A stretch of 64,000 bases of DNA from Pseudodesulfovibrio alkaliphilus. GTDB taxonomy: Bacteria > Desulfobacterota > Desulfovibrionia > Desulfovibrionales > Desulfovibrionaceae. Both the position numbers and the translations under genes were made by a program. Under the pieces are notes generated by a model, which did not search any database, was not told the origin of the DNA, and saw nothing but the letters and a program-made list of their open reading frames with translations. This document shows positions 34,855 through 43,755 of this stretch, piece after piece. Numbering within the stretch: the first letter of the stretch is position 1; every line of letters begins with the position of its first letter. The stretch spans positions 310,001 to 374,000 of the forward strand of contig NZ_WODC01000001.1 in assembly GCF_009729555.1 (NCBI RefSeq), given 5' to 3'.

Positions 34855-36603
34855 TTAACGGACAGGAATGTAAGTGACACCAGTGGTTGTCGGCGGGTCC
34901 AGGACTTTGGTCCCGGCCACGAACCCGAGGAAGACCAGGGCGTCCACGAAGCCCGTGTCCGTGGCGTTCGAGGCCTCTTGCATGACCGCATAGCCATCCC
35001 CGCCCCGTGCGACATAGGCGTTGGTCGCCACCCGATAGGTGCGTGCAGGGTCCAGCGGAATGGCTGCGCCCCCGACGCCGACCAGTGCCACATCGCTGAT
35101 TCGTGAGCCTTCGGGGCGGTTCATGTCGGCCTTGAAGCGCATTCCCGACACGTAGGGAAAGGCCCCGCCGCCTCGTCCCACGCCGTTTTCCAGCGCACGC
35201 ACGACCTGGGCTCCGGTCAGCTCCACGACAACGATCGTATTCCCGAAAGGCAGCATGGTATGGATCATGCCCACGGTGATGCCGCCCTGCTCCAGCCCGT
35301 GGCGTACGCTGCCCGCATTGATCAGGGCCATGTCCGCCGGGCCGCCCGTGGCCGCGAGCCTCTCGAGCATGGAACGGGCGACCAAGGGGGCGATCAGACT
35401 GCCGCCGTGCAGACCGCGCCCGGTCACGTCCATATCCGGAACCCGGATATGGGGCAGGTCGGCGGACGCCCTGCCCACCGTCTCTTGACGCATGGCCGCC
35501 ACGCCATCGCGATAAGGCTTGAGAAAGGCATCGATCTGCGCGTCCGCAGGCACCACTGCCGCCGCCGGATTCCGGTTCACCAAGGCCAGGATATCTTCCC
35601 TGGCCCGGCCTGTAAGGGTTTCCCGTTCCCCGTCAGCCCCGCTGGCCTCAAAGACATCGCCAACCAGCAGGAGCGGCCTGCCCTGCGCAGCCGTGATCCT
35701 GCCAGACTTGTCAAAGGAAACATCGAACCGGCCGAGCACACGCGCCCATTTCCAGGCCGTGACCACATACACCGGGTCGCCGTCCGGTCCGGCCACCAGC
35801 ACAGGATAGGCGTTGTCCGCTGTCAGGCCCAGGCCAGCCAGGGCCTCGGCATCGCCAAGCAGGGAATGGGAGTGGCCACCCACAATCAGGTCCACTCCTG
35901 GCACCGTGGCCGCCAGCTCCATGTCGCGGGCAAGGCCCACATGGGTGAGCAGAATGATCTTGTTCACCCCTGCCCGCTCAAGCTCGGCAACGGCGCTCCG
36001 CGCCGCAGCGGCTTCGTCGGAAAAGGAGAGACCCGGCCCGGGGCTGGACAGGACAGGGGTATCGCGCAGGCTCAGGCCGACGACGCCAACCGACTCGCCA
36101 TTGAAATCGAGCACCACAAACGGAGTGATGCGTCCGGCCAATTCCGGCACGCCTGAGGCATCCACATTGGCCCCCAGCACCGGAAGCCGGGCGAACCCGA
36201 GCATACGGGCCAGAAACGCACCGCCCCGGTCAAACTCATGATTGCCAAGAACCATGGCCTCGAAGCCGAGCCGGTCGAGCAACTCCATCTCGGGTCTGCC
36301 CCCGTATCTGGTGAAATACAGGTCGCCCTGCACTGCATCGCCCGCGTGAAATAGGGCCACGGAACGATTGTCTGCACGGCCCGCATCACGCTCCTCCTCC
36401 ACGGCACGGGCAAGCCGGGCCCAGCCGCCCAGCCGGGCCGTAACCGGCGTACCGCCCGGCAGCAGCCTCTCGGCAGTGTCATCCAGGAAGGAATGGGAAT
36501 CGTTGATGTGGAGTACCGTCAGCTCCAGAGCCGGGGCCTGAGCACCCAGGGTCAGCACCATCATGAAGGCGAGCCAGAATCGGACTGTCAACAGCATCGG
36601 CAC
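34855..36603 (-). CDS. Periplasmic 5'-nucleotidase / UshA-family phosphatase
   Basis: The 582-residue protein is secreted, with signal LTVRFWLAFMMVLTLGAQAPA. Its metal-binding N-terminal domain has LTVLHINDSHSFLDD, HAGDAVQGDLYF, VLGNHEFDRGG, LLTHVGLARD and DLIVGGHSHSLLG. A C-terminal substrate domain holds EVTGAQVVRALENGV-like sequence (VELTGAQVVRALENGV) and the adenine-binding type segment YVARGGDGYAVM. UshA enzymes hydrolyse nucleotides or UDP-sugars in the periplasm. It is separated from hypC by a terminator, so it has its own transcript. Confidence 0.9.
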   Translation of the reverse strand: MPMLLTVRFWLAFMMVLTLGAQAPALELTVLHINDSHSFLDDTAERLLPGGTPVTARLGGWARLARAVEEERDAGRADNRSVALFHAGDAVQGDLYFTRYGGRPEMELLDRLGFEAMVLGNHEFDRGGAFLARMLGFARLPVLGANVDASGVPELAGRITPFVVLDFNGESVGVVGLSLRDTPVLSSPGPGLSFSDEAAAARSAVAELERAGVNKIILLTHVGLARDMELAATVPGVDLIVGGHSHSLLGDAEALAGLGLTADNAYPVLVAGPDGDPVYVVTAWKWARVLGRFDVSFDKSGRITAAQGRPLLLVGDVFEASGADGERETLTGRAREDILALVNRNPAAAVVPADAQIDAFLKPYRDGVAAMRQETVGRASADLPHIRVPDMDVTGRGLHGGSLIAPLVARSMLERLAATGGPADMALINAGSVRHGLEQGGITVGMIHTMLPFGNTIVVVELTGAQVVRALENGVGRGGGAFPYVSGMRFKADMNRPEGSRISDVALVGVGGAAIPLDPARTYRVATNAYVARGGDGYAVMQEASNATDTGFVDALVFLGFVAGTKVLDPPTTTGVTYIPVR

Positions 36604-36654
36604 CTCGAGGTTTTCCCTCTCATAGCAGGGAACGCAGGCGATGGAAACGGACGC

Positions 36655-36685
36655 AAAAAGGCCCGGGGACGCACTGCCCCGGGCC
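36655..36685 (-). terminator. Terminator downstream of hypC
   Basis: On the minus strand GGCCCGGGG-N8-CCCCGGGCC (36685-36660) is followed by TTTTT (36659-36655). Confidence 0.88.
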
Positions 36686-36708
36686 CCTGAAAATGGCCGG
36701 GAAAGAGG

Positions 36709-36966
36709 CTAGAGCATCTCGTGGCGATAATTATCGCCGCCAAGCAATTCCACCATATCGCGCAGGATTTTCAGGGTTTCCTGAGCCTCCTTGGGATCGA
36801 GCCTGCGCAAGGCGAACCCGGCGTGGATGATGATGTAGTCGCCCAGGGTGACTTCCTCGTCCAGAAGCATGATGGAGGCCTGGACCGTGGTATCCCCTTC
36901 GCCCACTCGGCAGGTGGCGACGCCATCGTTGATCTCAAGTATTTCTGCTGGAATCGCGAGGCACAT
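36709..36966 (-). CDS. hypC: HypC/HybG hydrogenase assembly chaperone
   Basis: HypC carries the Fe(CN)2CO unit with HypD and delivers it to the hydrogenase large subunit. The 85-residue protein begins with the essential MCLAIPAEILEI (Cys2) and has GDYIIIHAGFALRRLD, both diagnostic. It overlaps the preceding maturation protease by 32 nt. Other hyp genes are not in the window. Confidence 0.96.
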   Translation of the reverse strand: MCLAIPAEILEINDGVATCRVGEGDTTVQASIMLLDEEVTLGDYIIIHAGFALRRLDPKEAQETLKILRDMVELLGGDNYRHEML

Positions 36967-37489
36967 AGATCTTCTCCGTTGCTGGGTTCATCTCGGTTCG
37001 CAGGGCGAATTCCCCCCCCGCCCGCTCCACTTCGGCGAGCACGGCGTCCGCGACCTCGGGCAGCCGAGCTTCCAGGTCCGGCGACAGGGCGGCAGAGAGG
37101 TCCTGATAGTTATATGGTTCCACTCCGAGCAGGACCACCTCCTCGGGCACATGGCCGATCAGGCTGCACTGGGCGAGGGTGTCGAGCAGATCGGTCTGGT
37201 GCATGGAGTTCTTGAAGGCGCAGGCCTTGCTCAGATCTTCGCCCAGCAGACGGAAGAGGTCGCCGGGCTGGCCCTCGTTGAGCACGATGTCCACAATGAT
37301 CAGGACATCGGACTCCATGATCGGCCCCATGAGCTTGAGGCCCAGGGTACCGCCGTCGAGCACCTCGACATTGGACGAGAATTCGTATTTCTGGATCAGC
37401 TCCTCGGCCACACGGACGCCGAACCCCTCGTCGGTGTAGAGGATGTTGCCGACGCCGAGAACAAGGATGCGCTTTTCACTTCCTGACAT
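36935..37489 (-). CDS. Hydrogenase maturation protease (HybD/HyaD family)
   Basis: The endopeptidase removes the C-terminal extension of the [NiFe] hydrogenase large subunit after nickel insertion. The 184-residue protein has VLGVGNILYTDEGFGVRVAEEL with the metal-binding Glu, LIIVDIVLNEGQPGDLF with an Asp, and a His in LIGHVPEEVVLLGVEP, which together bind the nickel probe. It lies downstream of hynBA on the same strand but is separated from it by a terminator and a repeat element. Confidence 0.93.
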   Translation of the reverse strand: MSGSEKRILVLGVGNILYTDEGFGVRVAEELIQKYEFSSNVEVLDGGTLGLKLMGPIMESDVLIIVDIVLNEGQPGDLFRLLGEDLSKACAFKNSMHQTDLLDTLAQCSLIGHVPEEVVLLGVEPYNYQDLSAALSPDLEARLPEVADAVLAEVERAGGEFALRTEMNPATEKIYVPRDSSRNT

Positions 37490-37528
37490 GCTTTTCCCTT
37501 AATGGACGCCGCCGATAGAATCAATGGC

Positions 37529-37726
37529 TAACAGGCTGTTGAAAAACGGCGATCTGCGGACGTTAAGCGACTGTAGGCGAGTCTTCGAGCCGTACAGAAA
37601 GCTTATTCAAAAAATTCAAACCCTCGAGCACAGGAAGTACTCTTCAGTCTTGAACTTTTTCCCGCGCCTAACATCTCACCATTATTGAACATCCTGCATG
37701 TTTGGACTTTTTCAACGGTCTGTTAA
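37529..37726. mobile_element. MITE-like element with inverted ends (198 bp)
   Basis: The left end CTAACAGGCTGTTGAAAAA (37528-37546) and the inverse of the right end (37708-37726) match at about 16 of 19 positions. The inside is AT-richer than neighbours and has no ORF. The same end sequence, CAGGCTGTTGAAAAA-type, borders the element at 63820-63943. It lies between the hydrogenase operon terminator and the maturation protease gene. Confidence 0.6.
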
Positions 37727-37762
37727 GGTGTCCTGCCCGGAGTTTTGCCCCCGCGCCTGGTG

Positions 37763-37798
37763 AAAAAAGGCGGGAGCCCGAGGGATTCGGGCTCCCGC
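37763..37798 (-). terminator. Terminator of the hydrogenase structural operon
   Basis: On the minus strand GCGGGAGCCCGA-N5-TCGGGCTCCCGC (37798-37770) is followed by CTTTTTT. Confidence 0.9.
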
Positions 37799-37825
37799 TT
37801 CATGGCGTTCGCGCCCCGTAGCGGA

Positions 37826-39544
37826 CTACAGGATCTTGAACTTCTTCACATTGCCGGTCTTGTTGTCGATGACGTGCACGCCGCAGGCGATGCAGGGGTC
37901 ATAGGAGTGCACGGTACGCAGGATTTCGACCGGACGCTCGGGATCGGCGATGGGAGTGTTGTCGAGCAGGGCCTCCTCGAGGGGGCCGGGGATGTCGTTG
38001 TCGCAGCGGGGACCGATGTTCCAGGTGGAGGGAACCACAAGCTGGAAATTCTCGATCTTGCTGTCCTTGATGTTGATCCAGTGGGAGAGAGCGCCGCGGG
38101 GGGCGTTGACCCAGCCGACACCCTGGGCGGAGGCGGCCATGTCCCAATCCTTGCAGATGTCCACGTCGCCCTTGGCGACATTTTCTCTGAGGTCGTTGAC
38201 CCACTCTTCGGTCTTCAGAGCGACGATCAGGCACTCGATTCCGCGGGCGCCGGTGCGTCCCAGGGTGGAGAAGAGAGCCTCGGGACCGACGCCGAGCGCC
38301 TTGAGGACGAAGTCCACATAGGTTTTGAACTCGGGATGTCCCTGGGCATAGTTGACCAGGCAGGTGGCCAGCGGGCCGACCTCAACGGACTTCCCGGCAT
38401 AGCGCGGAGCCTTCATCCAGGAGTACTTGGTCTTGTCGTCCAGGCTGGTGTACATGGGATCGGTCACGCCGCTGTAGGGATGCCGGGGTGCGCCGTCCTT
38501 GTACCAGGCGTGCTTGACATGCTCGTCGATCTTGGAGGGATCAAGCGGGTCCACTTGGCCCAGGTTGCGATTCAAGATCACGCCGGGCTTGACATAGCGG
38601 GTGTTCAGGTCGGTCTCGCCGCCCGGAACCGGGAACTCGCCGCAGCACATGAAGTTGGTGGTGCCGCCGATGGCAGCCCAGTCCTTGTAGAAACCGGCAA
38701 CAGCGATGAGGTCCGGGATGTAACAGTCGAGAATGAAGTCCTTGACCTCTTTGTAGAGGGCCAGGAAGTCATTGATGTACTGGTCGGTGAGGCCTTCGTA
38801 GCAGGTGACGCCGCCCATGACGGTGAACTGGGTGTGCGGGTTCTTGGCACCCCAGACAGCCATGGCGCGGGCAGCCTTGACCTGCATATGCAGGGCCTTG
38901 AGGTAGTGATCGGTGGCGATCAGGTTGACCTCGGGCGGCAGGACGTAGGCCGGGTGGCCGCCGAGGAAGTAGGCATTGGTGAAGATGCCCAGACGGCCGG
39001 AATCCACGATGCTCTTGACGGTGTCCTTGGTCTTCTGCAGGTCTTCCTTGCTGGAGACGAAAACCGGGTCCTGGCGAACGGTCTTGGCCACGGCGGCGGC
39101 CATCTCGGCGGCCTTGTTGACATCGGCCTTCAGACAGTCGGTGACATCGACAAAGTCCAGGGCGTGCAGGTGATAGAAATGCACGAGGTGATCGTGCATG
39201 AACTGCGCGGCCAGAACAAGGTTACGGATGATGGTGGCGTTGTGGGGCAGCACCTTGTCAACGCCCACGGCGTTGTCCACGCAACGGACCGAGGCCAGGG
39301 CGTGGGTATAGGTGCAGACACCGCAGGAGCGCTGGGTAAAGTGCTGGGCATCGCGGGGATCGCGGCCCTGCAGGATGATTTCGAGACCGCGGAACAGCTG
39401 GGAGCTGCTGCGCACATCGATTATCTTGCCATTCTCCACCACGGCCTCGACGCGAAGGTGCCCTTCGATCCTGGTTACCGGGTCAACGATGACATCGTGT
39501 TTCCCGGCGGCCATGGCAGCGGCTTTGGGAGTGCAACCGGACAT
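37826..39544 (-). CDS. hynA: Periplasmic [NiFe] hydrogenase large subunit
   Basis: The 572-residue subunit holds the NiFe(CN)2CO centre. The N-terminal L1 motif is QRSCGVCTYTHALAS and the C-terminal L2 motif is DPCIACGVH; cleavage after that His removes the last 14-15 residues (VIDNKTGNVKKFKIL). All four ligand positions are Cys codons, so it is not the selenocysteine [NiFeSe] type. It has no signal of its own and is exported with the Tat-bearing small subunit encoded just upstream. Subunit letters differ between Desulfovibrio species; this is the large one. Confidence 0.97.
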   Translation of the reverse strand: MSGCTPKAAAMAAGKHDVIVDPVTRIEGHLRVEAVVENGKIIDVRSSSQLFRGLEIILQGRDPRDAQHFTQRSCGVCTYTHALASVRCVDNAVGVDKVLPHNATIIRNLVLAAQFMHDHLVHFYHLHALDFVDVTDCLKADVNKAAEMAAAVAKTVRQDPVFVSSKEDLQKTKDTVKSIVDSGRLGIFTNAYFLGGHPAYVLPPEVNLIATDHYLKALHMQVKAARAMAVWGAKNPHTQFTVMGGVTCYEGLTDQYINDFLALYKEVKDFILDCYIPDLIAVAGFYKDWAAIGGTTNFMCCGEFPVPGGETDLNTRYVKPGVILNRNLGQVDPLDPSKIDEHVKHAWYKDGAPRHPYSGVTDPMYTSLDDKTKYSWMKAPRYAGKSVEVGPLATCLVNYAQGHPEFKTYVDFVLKALGVGPEALFSTLGRTGARGIECLIVALKTEEWVNDLRENVAKGDVDICKDWDMAASAQGVGWVNAPRGALSHWINIKDSKIENFQLVVPSTWNIGPRCDNDIPGPLEEALLDNTPIADPERPVEILRTVHSYDPCIACGVHVIDNKTGNVKKFKIL

Positions 39545-39605
39545 ATTGTATCCTCCTTAAGAATTCTGATTCAGTCTGCCTGCAACGGACTCACGCGACA
39601 CGGAC

Positions 39606-40592
39606 CTAGAAATCGGTGAGGTCCGCATACATGTAAGTCTCGCCATCCCAGTCCGCTCCATCCCAGAAATCGGGCTGCGAGCAGCCGATGCAGGGGTGGC
39701 CGGCCTGAACGGGCCAGTTGTACTGGTTGAATTTCACGGTGGGACAGTTGTTGTACGTCTCCACACCGCGGCAGCCAAGCTTGCGCAGACACCAGCCCTC
39801 GCGGGCTTCCTTGGAACCGAAGGAGGGGGCGAACTGATCCATGTTGAAGAAGTCCTGCCTGGGGCAGTGGTCATGGACGGTTTCGCCGTAGAAGGCCACC
39901 GGGCGACGGAGGTTGTCCAGCTCGGGGATGCCCTTGGTCACGAAGTGGACGATGGTGCCGACCAGGGAGAACGGGTTGGGCGGGCAGCCAGGCACGTTGA
40001 TGATGGCCTTGTCCGGGTACAACTCGTCAATGCCCTTGGTCGCGGTCGGGTTGGGAGCGGCTTTTTGCACACCGCCATAAGAGGCGCAGGTGCCGTAGGT
40101 GATGGTGGCCATCGCCTTGTTGACGACCTTGGTGGTGGTCTCCAGCATGGTGTGACCGCCGACCTTGCCATGAGCGCCGGGTTCGTTGGCGATGCCGGCC
40201 GGGGCAGTGGGCACACCACCCTCGATAACGGCCACGTACTTTCCGGCGGCCACAGTGTCCCACAGCGCCTTTTCGGCGGCGTGGCCCGCAGCGGCCATGA
40301 TGGTTTCGTGGTAGTTGAGCGAGATGTAGTCCAGAATGAGGGCGTCGATGTAAGGCTCGACGGTCCTCAGGATGGACTCGGAGCAACCTGTACATTCAGC
40401 GTTGTGCAGCCAGACCACGTCGGGCCTGTTGTCGCTGGTGAGGGCTTCGGCGACCTTCGGGGCGAAAGCCGGTCCCATGCCCATCACTGCGGCCACGGTT
40501 CCGCAGAACTTCATGAAATCACGACGGGAAACACCGCGTTTTTCCAGCCGTTCCACGGCTCCTTCCCTGCCATGACCTACGGAAAATTTCAT
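39606..40592 (-). CDS. hynB: Periplasmic [NiFe] hydrogenase small subunit
   Basis: The 328-residue subunit holds the three Fe-S clusters that carry electrons from the active site to cytochrome c3. The Tat signal has [19 protein letters not shown]. Cluster motifs are [10 protein letters not shown] (proximal), GTCASYGG and [10 protein letters not shown], and the C-terminal [10 protein letters not shown]-type His ligand with NNCPTVKFN and [13 protein letters not shown]. No C-terminal membrane anchor exists, so the enzyme is soluble. The ATG 40592 follows CGGAGGTG. It is first in the operon with hynA. Confidence 0.97.
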   Translation of the reverse strand: MKFSVGHGREGAVERLEKRGVSRRDFMKFCGTVAAVMGMGPAFAPKVAEALTSDNRPDVVWLHNAECTGCSESILRTVEPYIDALILDYISLNYHETIMAAAGHAAEKALWDTVAAGKYVAVIEGGVPTAPAGIANEPGAHGKVGGHTMLETTTKVVNKAMATITYGTCASYGGVQKAAPNPTATKGIDELYPDKAIINVPGCPPNPFSLVGTIVHFVTKGIPELDNLRRPVAFYGETVHDHCPRQDFFNMDQFAPSFGSKEAREGWCLRKLGCRGVETYNNCPTVKFNQYNWPVQAGHPCIGCSQPDFWDGADWDGETYMYADLTDF

Positions 40593-40702
40593 AGAACACC
40601 TCCGTAATAAAATGAGTCTGTCATGATTGGCGAGAACACCGTTATTCTCTGTAATCACAACCGCCGGACACACGCCCGGACTCGGACCTATACCATCTTC
40701 AA

Positions 40703-40727
40703 TGACACGCTTACCGTAATCGTGTCA
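40703..40727. promoter_or_regulatory. Palindrome upstream of the hydrogenase operon
   Basis: TGACACG-N11-CGTGTCA is a perfect inverted repeat 111 bp upstream of hynB and 216 bp upstream of the divergent YkgJ-type gene. The half site resembles Crp/Fnr-family boxes in size but not in consensus. A Crp/Fnr gene lies 2 kb away. Confidence 0.4.
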
Positions 40728-40942
40728 CTTTTGACATTATTTTCCCAAGTTCGTGCTATAACCCCCCGGAAAAATTAATTAACAATGATCTAACCCGCTT
40801 TACAAACAAAAGCAATAGGCAACTTCCAAAAATCTTTGAAGTGTCTCGGCATGGTAGCTGCATAAGGCATCGGGGAGCGCCAAATGGCCGCCTCGCGGCA
40901 ATTTCCGGCAATTCTCAATCATTTTGGAGACTCGCACCGACC

Positions 40943-41791
40943 ATGCCCGCAGACCGCCAGACAGAGCCAATCCCCGCCCCGGCCATGGCTGCCAGCAACC
41001 CGATGCGCCTTCTGATCGACTTTGGCCAGGGCGACCCGCTGACGCTGCGACTGAAACTGCCCCTCGGGCCTGTTTCCGTCGGCGACCTGCTTTGGGCCGT
41101 GTTCGCTGTGGCCGACGCCATCCACAAGCGCACCGCCCTGGACCTCGCGGCCATGGGCAAGACCATCGGTTGCGGGCCGGGCTGCTCGCGTTGCTGCCAC
41201 CAGCTCGTGCCTGTCAGCGACCACGAGGCGGCCCATCTCGCCGGGCTTGTCAGGGCCATGCCCGAGCCGCTTCGCCGCCGCGTGATCTCACGTTTCGCCC
41301 TCGCCACCAACACCCTGGACCAGGCGGGCCTGATCACCCCGCTCACTGGTCATTTCTCAACCGGCGCCAGTGACGCAGCCGCCTTTCGCGATCTGGCCCG
41401 CCGCTACTGGCGGCTCGGCATCCCCTGCCCCTTCCTCGAAAAGGACTGTTGCCTTGTTCATCCGAACCGGCCCATGGCCTGCCGACAGTATCTGGTCACC
41501 TCGCCCCCCGAGCTATGCGCCGCACTGCATACCCCGGAGCAGAACCACGAGCTTGTCCTCCATCCCGTGGACGCAGGAGGGGCCTTGGCCGCCTTCTCGG
41601 GCGAGGGTCTGCGCCATTCCCGCGTTCTCCCCCTGACCTTCAGTCTGCTCGCGGAGCGGGCCATCAGGAGCGAGCCGGCTCTCACGCTGCCCGCCCCGGT
41701 GATGCTGGGCCGCTTCCTGACCCTGATGACCGACTGCTTCACCCGGAGGGACCCCCCTTTACCGGGCAGTGATATTTCCATGCGTGATTGA
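40943..41791 (+). CDS. YkgJ-family cysteine-cluster protein
   Basis: The 282-residue protein contains the Zn/Fe-chelating cysteine cluster of the YkgJ family: GCGPGCSRCCHQLVPVSDHEA, IPCPFLEKDCCLVHPNRPMACRQY. These provide eight or so Cys ligands. Family members have no clear biochemical role; a metal-binding or Fe-S role is generally assumed. The C-terminal 80 residues are unrelated to the cluster. ATG 40943 is used; the frame is open upstream but there is no similarity. A structured 160-nt leader separates it from the next gene. Confidence 0.85.
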   Translation: MPADRQTEPIPAPAMAASNPMRLLIDFGQGDPLTLRLKLPLGPVSVGDLLWAVFAVADAIHKRTALDLAAMGKTIGCGPGCSRCCHQLVPVSDHEAAHLAGLVRAMPEPLRRRVISRFALATNTLDQAGLITPLTGHFSTGASDAAAFRDLARRYWRLGIPCPFLEKDCCLVHPNRPMACRQYLVTSPPELCAALHTPEQNHELVLHPVDAGGALAAFSGEGLRHSRVLPLTFSLLAERAIRSEPALTLPAPVMLGRFLTLMTDCFTRRDPPLPGSDISMRD

Positions 41792-41825
41792 CTCTTTGCC
41801 CGCGACGATGCAGGAATAAGTCTGT

Positions 41826-41935
41826 GGAGGCACCCTGTGCCGTGCCTCCGGCGCAAGGAGGAGCGCAAGTCCTCGGCCGGGACGCGGTAACGCCGACCAT
41901 GCCGGACTGCTCCCCAGCCAACATCAACGCGTCAG
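41826..41935 (+). ncRNA. Candidate structured RNA leader
   Basis: The 159-nt gap before the MTH1187-family gene has three consecutive helices: GGAGGCAC-N8-GTGCCTCC (41826-41849), GAGGA-N7-TCCTC (41858-41874) and CCGG enclosing GCG-GTAA-CGC, a GNRA-type loop (41877-41905). I cannot assign it to a riboswitch class; parts look faintly like cobalamin elements but no B12 box is present. Confidence 0.4.
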
Positions 41936-41950
41936 CAAGGAGGGCGGCCC

Positions 41951-42250
41951 ATGAGCGTCATCGTCCAGCTCAGTCTGTTTCCGCTTCATGTCCAGGGCTC
42001 TCTCGCCCCCCATGTAGCCAGAATCGTGGAGGTTATCCGCGCCTCGGGCCTCCCCTGCCAGCTCGGCCCCATGGGCACGGCCATTGAGGGCGACTGGAAC
42101 GAGGTCATGACCGTGATCGACGCCTGCTACAGAGAGCTCGAACCCGACTTTGACCGCCTTTACCTCAGCTTCACCGCCGACAGCCGCCGGGGCAGAAAAA
42201 ACGGGCTGACCTCCAAGGTCAGCTCCGTTCTGACCCGCATCGAACCCTGA
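41951..42250 (+). CDS. MTH1187/YqgV-family thiamine-binding-fold protein
   Basis: The 99-residue protein has the ferredoxin-like fold of the MTH1187 family: SVIVQLSLFPLHVQGSLAPHVARIVEVIRASGLPCQLGPMGTAIEG (read in segments), then the second repeat with FDRLYLSFTADSRRGRKN. Structural work in the family found thiamine-binding oligomers. The physiological role is unclear. AAGGAGGG precedes the ATG, and the gene is 27 nt from a Crp/Fnr-type regulator gene. Confidence 0.88.
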   Translation: MSVIVQLSLFPLHVQGSLAPHVARIVEVIRASGLPCQLGPMGTAIEGDWNEVMTVIDACYRELEPDFDRLYLSFTADSRRGRKNGLTSKVSSVLTRIEP

Positions 42251-42277
42251 CCGGCAGCGCCCCACAGGAGAAACCGC

Positions 42278-42931
42278 GTGAGCATCGTCCACCAGCAGAC
42301 CGTCCAGATGAAACAAGTGTCCCACGGGAACTTCCTGATGCGCAACGTGCTCAAGCACAACGTCGTGTTCAACGAAGGCACCCGCGGCGATGCGGCCTAC
42401 ATCCTGACCGAGGGCAAGATCGAGATTTCGGGCATCATCGAGGGCCACAAGAAGGTCTTCGCCATCCTCAAGCCCATCTCCATCTTCGGAGAGATGGCCC
42501 TGTTCCTGGACGACAACACCCGCACAGCCACGGCCATCGCCCTGCAGGATTCCAAGGTCATCGTGGTGACAAAGGATGACCTGGAAGAATACATGCGCGA
42601 CTCCCCCAAGGTCATCTCTTCCATCATCACCGTGCTCGTCAGCCGCCTCAAATCCACCACAAGAAAGGCAATGAAGGTGCCGAGCACCGGCATGGGCGTG
42701 GTCCGCATCCTCGACCTTTTCTCGGCCAACGGGACCACCACCCTGCGCTACGACGCCACGGTCAGGTCCATGGCCGACACCTTCATCACCACCCCCGAGC
42801 GCATCGAGCAGTATATCCACGGCCTGGCCCAGCAGGGGCTGCTGAGCGTGGGCCGCGACGAGCACGACACCAGGATCATCCGGCTGCTCAAGCGCAACCT
42901 GCTGCACGAGGTGATGAAAAAAAAGGATTGA
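42278..42931 (+). CDS. Crp/Fnr-family transcriptional regulator
   Basis: The 217-residue protein has a cyclic-nucleotide-binding-type beta barrel (VFNEGTRGDAAYILTEGKIEISG and SIFGEMALFLDDNTRTATAIA), a long dimerisation helix, and a C-terminal winged-helix region with ATVRSMADTFITTPERIEQYIHGLAQQGLL. No Fnr-type cysteine quartet is present, so an Fe-S sensor is unlikely; the ligand is unknown. It starts at GTG 42278 with ACAGGAG upstream. It converges on the UPF0280 gene. Confidence 0.88.
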   Translation: MSIVHQQTVQMKQVSHGNFLMRNVLKHNVVFNEGTRGDAAYILTEGKIEISGIIEGHKKVFAILKPISIFGEMALFLDDNTRTATAIALQDSKVIVVTKDDLEEYMRDSPKVISSIITVLVSRLKSTTRKAMKVPSTGMGVVRILDLFSANGTTTLRYDATVRSMADTFITTPERIEQYIHGLAQQGLLSVGRDEHDTRIIRLLKRNLLHEVMKKKD

Positions 42932-42962
42932 GGAAGCCTCGCCAGAAACAGCGAACCGCGAA

Positions 42963-43709
42963 CTACTCCAGGGCCACCAGCTCCAGGTTGCCCCAGGCCG
43001 CAATCTTCTCATCATACTGGACAAAGACCCCGTCCAGCCCGCTCCCGGCCAGCTCTGCCGCCCGGTCCAGAACGCGGCGGATGTCCCCCGGCCCGCGCAG
43101 CAGATTGCCAAGGGCCGTGGCCGCGGCGTCGGCCAGCCGGGCATCGCGGGCGCGCACGGCCACCAGGTCGCCGCTGCCCAGGCTCAGGGAGTGGCCGATG
43201 GTCCCGCTTGAGGCGCAGAGGGAAACAGGGAAGGCGTCGGGCGCCAGCCGCAGACCAAGGCGAGCCCCGGACTGCGGCTCGGCCAGCAGGGCCACCACCC
43301 GCTCGCGGGTGGAGCACAAAAAGCTGTCGCCGCCGTTTTCCACAAGAACATTGGGGCTCTGTCCGACGAACGCCTCGGCCACGGCCTGAGCCACGGCCCC
43401 GGCCACGGCGGCCATGGGACCTACCCCGCACAGGGCGGCGGCACCGGCCATGGCCCGGACGATCTCCGGCGCCGAGTCCGGGACCTCAACAGGAGCCAGA
43501 CTGGCCGCGAACTCCGGGTGAAACAGCATCCAGTTCTTCAACTCGCCGCGCAACCGCGCAACATGCGCCGCCATCTGGTGACGCAGATCAGACTCGGCCA
43601 CCACCAGCAGATCGGTCTGCTCCACGGCCACCTGAAAGCGCACCTCCCCGTTCCGAGGGCGCACCATGTCGCGGTAGGCGCGGTCGCTCGAAAGATGCCG
43701 TTCACTCAT
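42963..43709 (-). CDS. UPF0280 family protein
   Basis: The 248-residue protein is a full-length UPF0280 member. Motifs include AMAGAAALCGVGPMAAVAGAVAQ, LVENGGDSFLCS, and SGTIGHSLSLGSGDLVAV. The family is distantly related to ApbE-like flavin transferases and is often found in sulfate reducers and methanogens; its reaction is not established. The ATG at 43709 is where the conserved sequence starts. It follows the LUD-domain gene, with a 12-bp tandem repeat in the gap. Confidence 0.9.
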   Translation of the reverse strand: MSERHLSSDRAYRDMVRPRNGEVRFQVAVEQTDLLVVAESDLRHQMAAHVARLRGELKNWMLFHPEFAASLAPVEVPDSAPEIVRAMAGAAALCGVGPMAAVAGAVAQAVAEAFVGQSPNVLVENGGDSFLCSTRERVVALLAEPQSGARLGLRLAPDAFPVSLCASSGTIGHSLSLGSGDLVAVRARDARLADAAATALGNLLRGPGDIRRVLDRAAELAGSGLDGVFVQYDEKIAAWGNLELVALE

Positions 43710-43755
43710 GACAACTCCGCCGACGCACGTTATGAACAATGGACGAACACGGCTC

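Noticed and set aside
37826-39544. [NiFeSe] hydrogenase with selenocysteine
   Set aside because: The C-terminal DPCIACGVH motif uses TGC codons and no in-frame TGA occurs there.
40735-40765. Plus-strand promoter TTGACA with TATAAC
   Set aside because: The spacer is 20 nt, too long for a good sigma70 promoter.
41820-41935. Cobalamin riboswitch
   Set aside because: Segments around 41858-41895 look vaguely similar, but the B12 box and the core order do not match.
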